From assembly GCA_022592435.1 (NCBI GenBank), contig JABYQS010000853.1, positions 1 through 12,125 of the forward strand: a stretch of DNA of 12,125 bases, in the 5' to 3' direction. The notes under the pieces are model-generated. The model saw nothing but the letters and a program-made list of their open reading frames with translations. It did not search any database and was not told the DNA's origin. Origin of the DNA: Cerioporus squamosus. Lineage: Eukaryota > Basidiomycota > Agaricomycetes > Polyporales > Polyporaceae. Shown here piece after piece: positions 8,417-12,125 of this stretch. A program made the translations under genes and the position numbers. The stretch's first letter is position 1. Every line of letters begins with the position of its first letter.

Positions 8417-9518
8417 ATGCGACCCCCGTCAGCTCTGCCGTCACCCGTAACTTCCGCTCGCGACCTTGATTCCCATGCATGGTGCGTTCCCCCCGTTCTT
8501 CGAACATGTCCCGAGCTACTTGCTGACCGTGCGAGTACCCATAGGTACGGCTCAATGCCGCCCCTCGACGCGTTCCAACTCCTCGTTCATGGACCCTGGT
8601 GAGTCGCCGATCCCGCCGCTCGTAGCGTTCCGGGCTCTCTGGCATACCGCTGATTGTTCAGGAACAGGTACCAACCGAAGCACGAAGTCCGCAACCAGAT
8701 CTCTCGATAAAGCTCCCAGGAGCTTCTCGCCGCTCTCGCGACTGCCGCATGCATCTAGCCCGAGCGGCAAGAACCATTCGTGAGTGCCGGTCTTCAAACA
8801 GTGCCCGGACGACACTCACGTTTCGCGACTGTGCAGCCTTGACGAGACATGCCGCGCCCTCGCCCTTCGTCTCCGCCACTCCTGCGTATGCGCCCACGAG
8901 AGAGGTACGTCGTCAGCTTGCTGAGTGTAACCGATGCAGACAGAGCCGTACACGCTGACTCGGACTCCAGGACATCGTCCAGATAGCCAGTACCGCGCGT
9001 TCACGTCGCCGGAGTACTTGCGTCGACTGCGACTGCGACTGTGCCTAGACAGGAACGAGGTACGTTAGACTTCTTGTCTGCTCCGCGCTGTGAACTGTAA
9101 ATATCACATGCTTACCTGCATGCAACAGACAGCCACCGCCGGCGCGGTAGTACACAGGTACACAACCGGCTGTATCCCCTTCGTCCGGCGCAGGGGAGCC
9201 GACAGGTGCGTCCTGACATGTCTTCTCCTGAACACACAAGAACACCGTGCTGATGCTACCTCCAGGATGTGTCTTCCAAGGCGACACCATGCACGGCGCC
9301 GGACGCGCTACAAGACAAAGGTATGTTGTCATCCGCCACTGCGCTCTCGCTTCGTGCGGCTTACCCATCGCGAGTCCGGGTGTTCGCAGGCATGCGCAAC
9401 GCGTCGTATGTTGTCGCCAGTACTGATACGTCCCGGGCTCCGGACTTGGATCACCGAGATAGCTGAGTGCGCCGAGCTGGCTCGTCTAACCCGAGGGCCG
9501 GTGTCCTTCGATATCTGA
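8417..9518 (+). CDS. Hypothetical intron-rich gene, about 200 aa, unknown function
   Basis: This is a spliced model following the TATA box, with exons 8417-8481, 8545-8598, 8662-8667, 8720-8779, 8837-8904, 8971-9059, 9129-9205, 9266-9320 and 9390-9518. Most introns have a GTRNGT donor, a CTNA-type branch and a YAG acceptor (for example 8482-8544 with GTGCGT and TGCTGACC). Exon lengths sum to 603 bases, and one frame stays open to a TGA at 9516-9518. The 6-base exon is suspicious; skipping it leaves the frame unchanged. Readable parts are MPPLDAFQLLVHGPW, TSPEYLRRLRLRLCLDRNE and RTWITEIAECAELARL. Composition is rich in Arg, Cys, His and Ser, as translated non-coding GC-rich DNA would be, so a non-coding spliced RNA or a decayed gene is a real alternative. 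No signal peptide, membrane segment or known motif is visible. It ends only 40 bases before the next ATG, so the two models may belong to one transcript. Confidence 0.3.
9024..9041 (+). repeat. Short CGACTG hexamer repeat
   Basis: Three perfect head-to-tail copies of CGACTG lie inside a predicted exon of the 8417-9518 model, where they read as alternating Arg and Leu. A hexamer changes length without shifting frame. Confidence 0.7.
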
Positions 9519-9558
9519 GTCGCCGCGACAGCAGCTATCCGCCCAGCCGTCAAGAAAC

Positions 9559-10341
9559 ATGCCATGGCTGCCATTGACTTGCATGAGCGACGTCCGTCTG
9601 TCAGTCTCGCCTGACTCACGCGGTGTACTGACTGCTCCCCGGCCACTGGCAGATCTTGACGTCGACGTCCAAAGTCGGCGCTGCTGTCGACGCGGACTCG
9701 TGTTCGTGCTGCCAGGCGATCGACCGAAGTGGACGAGGTACGTTGCATCCCGAGCCATGCACCCGGCTCCGAGTCTGAGATCTCAGATGCACCGTGCAGA
9801 TTCGAAATTGCCTGCGTCGCCGTGGTCGCGACCGTAACTAGTAATATGTTCCCCAATGGAGGCGCGTCATGCCGTCCGTTGGGTCTTGGGAAGACACTGC
9901 AGAACAAGGTGCCTGAGATTATGCCTGGCCTCGGCCTCGAAGCCGAAGCGGACGTGGGCTCCATGCTCACCGGCTGCTCATCTCTCCACGTCTCGATCCC
10001 GCTCCCGATTTCCGACTCCCGACGTCGACCAGAAGTACTAGTCGCGCTCCCTCCGCAGGCACTACCCAGAGACGACGAGTCGCCGCCGCTTTCAGTGGCA
10101 GATCACCGGATCGCGGGCCGCTGGTAAGTTCGTCGCCAGCGTGTTGCCTAGTCGACGGTGCGTTGACGAGTCACGACAGCACATGCACAGTCACTGGCAA
10201 GGTAAGCACTGCAGCGGGCCTTCCGAGGTACGGGTGCGTATCCGTCTGGGTGGCATGCCGCACACCCCGGACGACCACGAAGTCGCAAGAAACAACGAGA
10301 CGCCGTCGAGCGTGATGATCCCGGACCCCGGGGACTTCTGA
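9559..10341 (+). CDS. Hypothetical protein, 217 aa, three exons
   Basis: The start ATG at 9559 follows GAAAC, a good start context. Exons are 9559-9737, 9800-10123 and 10191-10341. Intron 9738-9799 has GTACGT and GTGCAG; intron 10124-10190 has GTAAGT, a TTGAC-type branch and GCACAG. The exons total 654 bases in one frame and end at TGA 10339-10341. The product begins MPWLPLTCMSDVRLSVSPDS, has a short hydrophobic run (IACVAVVATV, about residues 63-72, too short for a sure membrane helix) and becomes acidic and Pro-rich toward the C-terminus, ending PSSVMIPDPGDF. This composition is more protein-like than that of the model just upstream. No domain, targeting signal or catalytic motif is recognised. 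It may be a separate orphan gene or the 3' part of a longer transcript starting at the TATA box at 8254. Confidence 0.42.
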
Positions 10342-10494
10342 GGCTGCCGGGTCACAGCGAGCTCGGAACGGTTGCGCGCGTGGGTACAATCGAGAGCGTC
10401 CTTGCCAGATCGCATCTTGACCGCTCGCCACCAGCCGCCACCTGCTCGTCGGGAGGCGGTGCGGCGGACAGTCTATCCTTTACCGGGCGTTGGC

Positions 10495-10729
10495 ATGGAC
10501 GGCCTGAGATGCAAGGTACGTCCAGTCTCGCCTCGCCTCGTCGCACGTCCAAGTCGAGTCCCACTCACCGGCTCAGCTCCAGGTACCGCCAGCGTCGCAC
10601 TCCATGCCACCCTCCCCCGACGCATGTGCCGTCACGATCAGCACAAACACGCACCTCGGCTCGCGTCCGACCAGCCATCTGGCACGCGCTGGAGTCACAA
10701 CAAGATATATTGTGAGTCCTTATACATGA
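10495..10729 (+). CDS. Weak two-exon reading frame, 55 aa
   Basis: ATG 10495 opens a 21-base exon, followed by an intron-like segment 10516-10582 (GTACGT, CTCAC branch, CTCCAG) and an exon from 10583 that reads to TGA 10727-10729. The encoded peptide is Pro/Ser/Thr-rich with no recognised motif. A GTGAGT at 10712 could splice it onward instead. The only support is one consensus intron that keeps frame, so it could be a stray exon of the neighbouring gene models. Confidence 0.18.
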
Positions 10730-10804
10730 TGTCTCCTGGTATGTACTACCTACGCGCCCCGACGCCCGCGCGATCTCGTACTGCGCACGCGCACCACCTG
10801 CGTC

Positions 10805-11023
10805 ATGTCAGAGCGACGTACTCTGGAAGCCTCCGAGCCTGGAGCCCGTCGCTCTGGCCGGCGGGATGTCGGACTCGTGCCTGCCCGCCGATCATGGCGC
10901 CGTGAGCTGAAGCGAAGTGCTCGTCCTCACTCACGCGACCGGCTCGCGCTCGTGTCCACCGCGGGTCGGCGCGTGTACCGCCTGCTTGCTGAAGCACCTC
11001 GTACGGGTCGAGCATGGTCTTAA
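10805..11023 (+). CDS. Weak Arg-rich open frame, 72 aa
   Basis: An unspliced frame runs from ATG 10805 (MSERRTLEASEPGARRSGRR) to TAA at 11021-11023. It is very Arg-rich, which is expected by chance in this GC-rich stretch, and it has no promoter or splice support. It is listed because it is one of the few true ATG-initiated frames between the 217-aa model and the right-edge gene. Confidence 0.15.
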   Translation: MSERRTLEASEPGARRSGRRDVGLVPARRSWRRELKRSARPHSRDRLALVSTAGRRVYRLLAEAPRTGRAWS

Positions 11024-11448
11024 GGATAACATATCCCCTGCGAGGAGACGTACGGCGACTGCACACTGGCCGGCGACGAGGGCGTAATGGCATCTTGGTC
11101 GAACCGTCGATCTTGCGCGGAGCAGCGTACGAGCGTGCGCGGAGGATGCGGACCGTTCACCGCGACCAGCGAGACTTGCTTTGACTGCAATTGGCGGCCG
11201 TCCAAACGAGACAGAGCTCATGCGATGGCAGGCGGCCAGCCCTGCACGCATGTCGCCGGTGATGTCGCCTGACTGTTGCTGGATGTTTCTGAAAGCGGAC
11301 GGGCGGCGTGCACCTGTTGAGCACGACTGCGAGTCGCGCAAGAGCCGGCAGGGACGTAAGTTCGAGCGACATCGAGCGTCTGGAGCTCTGCACGGCGAGT
11401 CAGTAGGTTGCGAGAGTGGGAGGGCGTACGCGGTGGGACTTGCACGAC
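11024..11448 (+). other. Open stretch before the right-edge gene
   Basis: A plus-strand frame is open from 11088 to a TAG at 11496-11498, with a first ATG at 11220. Parts read like protein (for example NETELMRWQAASPARMSPV and ARHVAVERALLRMVPGRG), so it may be an upstream exon of the gene at the right edge, but I could not find a consensus intron joining the two frames. A long minus-strand frame also covers it and is judged a shadow. No RNA gene or regulatory site is seen. Confidence 0.25.
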
Positions 11449-12125
11449 ATGTGGCTGTCGAGCGGGCACTGCTGCGCATGGTCCCCGGCAGGGGATAGCG
11501 CAGTTCGAGGTCCTGCCGCGGGAGAGGCGTCGACGCGTTCCGAGGCTGATTTGAGATGTCGTGCTGGGGGTCTAGATGCATGCTCACGCTCTGATCGACA
11601 GGCCGGGGCGGGTAACGTGTTGCCAGACTGCAGGCGCGCTGGGTTCTGGAATGGAGAGAACGAGCGGGTGACCACCGGTAAGTAGACGTTGAGACAAGAG
11701 TGACGGAAGGAGTGCTGACGTACTCGATGAGTTGTACAGGTGCGGCGATGGATGTAGTTTGGGTGCTTGACGCGCTTGCACGATTGACGTCGGACGACGA
11801 AGCGACGAAGCGGGAGGATGGTGGAGCGGACAAGAGTGCAGTCGGCGCGAGGCTCGAAGTACCACAGCACGAGGATAGGTGTGCGGACGTACTCCCTGAG
11901 TCGCAGAGGAGGAGGGACATGATATGGCGAGTGCAGGGTGTTCAAGAGGGGTACGTCGCGTTCTTCGTCCATGAAAATGAGCTGTGTGCTCAGTGCTCAC
12001 CCACGCTTCCTCCCGACGGCTGGCCGCTGCTGTCGCAGCACTCCTCCTGCACGCTTGACGAGACGTCGGATGAGAGCGCAGTCGCGTTGAGGCAAAGAAC
12101 CGCGGAGGCAAAGAAACCGCGGAGC
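11449..12125 (+). CDS. Partial gene of unknown function running off the right edge
   Basis: Exon 11449(?)-11677 is followed by a clear intron, 11678-11739 (GTAAGT, TGCTGACG branch, TGTACAG), and then a frame open without a stop from 11740 through the last base: 128 codons, incomplete at its 3' end. Across the junction the protein reads ...ENERVTTGAAMDVVWVLD. The second exon alternates charged and hydrophobic segments like a folded protein (DMIWRVQGVQEGYVAFFVHE) and has a small Cys cluster (ELCAQC). The start is uncertain: ATG 11449, ATG 11748 (MDVVWVLDALARL, with the first exon as 5' UTR), or an earlier exon. Another acceptor-like CAG at 11601 could open the exon instead. No family is recognised. 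Confidence 0.5.
12089..12121 (+). repeat. 16/17-bp tandem duplication at the window end
   Basis: GAGGCAAAGAACCGCG (12089-12104) is followed at once by GAGGCAAAGAAACCGCG (12105-12121); the second copy has one extra A. It lies inside the open frame of the right-edge gene. Because the copies differ in length by one base, the same DNA is read in different frames in the two copies. The repeat may continue beyond the window. Confidence 0.8.

Noticed and set aside
9329..9970. Minus-strand open frame of 213 codons
   Set aside because: It overlaps two plus-strand models that have frame-matched introns, and its product is low in complexity with many Ser, Arg and Ala. I judged it a shadow.
10931..11920. 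Minus-strand open frame of 329 codons
   Set aside because: It is extremely rich in Ser, Arg, Pro and Thr, as expected for the reverse of an acidic plus-strand gene. The plus strand in the same place has a textbook intron (11678-11739) and a more protein-like product. It cannot be fully excluded without RNA data.
1..12125. tRNA, rRNA, transposase or LTR features
   Set aside because: Reading both strands I found no tRNA A/B-box pair, no rRNA-like sequence, no terminal inverted or long terminal repeats and no transposase or reverse transcriptase motifs.

Overview
The window looks like nuclear DNA of a basidiomycete fungus, probably an Agaricomycete (polypore-like). The reasons are GC-rich coding sequence, very short introns (about 50-80 nt) with GTRNGT donors, CTNAY-type branch sites and YAG acceptors, and a long protein combining a PH-like fold with a von Willebrand A (vWA) domain. 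No bacterial, viral or CRISPR features were seen. The species cannot be named from the sequence.

Region 1 (1-3975) holds the one gene that can be called with confidence. A promoter-like stretch with a CCAAT box (112-116) is followed by a probable 5' UTR intron (263-660) and a plus-strand gene of about 990-1045 residues ending at 3975. The protein has a Ser/Thr-rich N-terminus, a PH-like region, a second low-complexity linker, a vWA domain with a degraded metal site and a helical C-terminal domain. Two introns in the body are clear (2618-2695 and 3801-3852). The reading frame is broken by one base between about 3410 and 3440. Region 2 (3976-4990) is a pyrimidine-rich 3' flank and then sequence without a defensible gene.

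Region 3 (about 5000-5990) is a degenerate tandem array. A roughly 166-170 bp unit occurs twice, then a roughly 245-270 bp unit occurs twice with a partial third copy. The array carries many directly abutting splice-like AG|GT sites. Region 4 (about 6000-8240) is lower in GC and lacks convincing genes; it has one compact hairpin/palindrome cluster near 6750.

Region 5 (8254-12125) starts with a textbook fungal promoter: a TATATATA box followed by a pyrimidine tract made of three 23-bp tandem repeats. Downstream is a run of plus-strand, intron-rich reading frames of unknown function. They are a model of about 200 aa (8417-9518), a 217-aa model (9559-10341), two very weak short models, and a gene that runs off the right edge (about 11449-12125). 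These were built by joining exons at consensus splice signals that keep frame. They could be separate orphan genes or parts of fewer, longer transcripts. I recognise no family in any of them, so how they work together cannot be stated.
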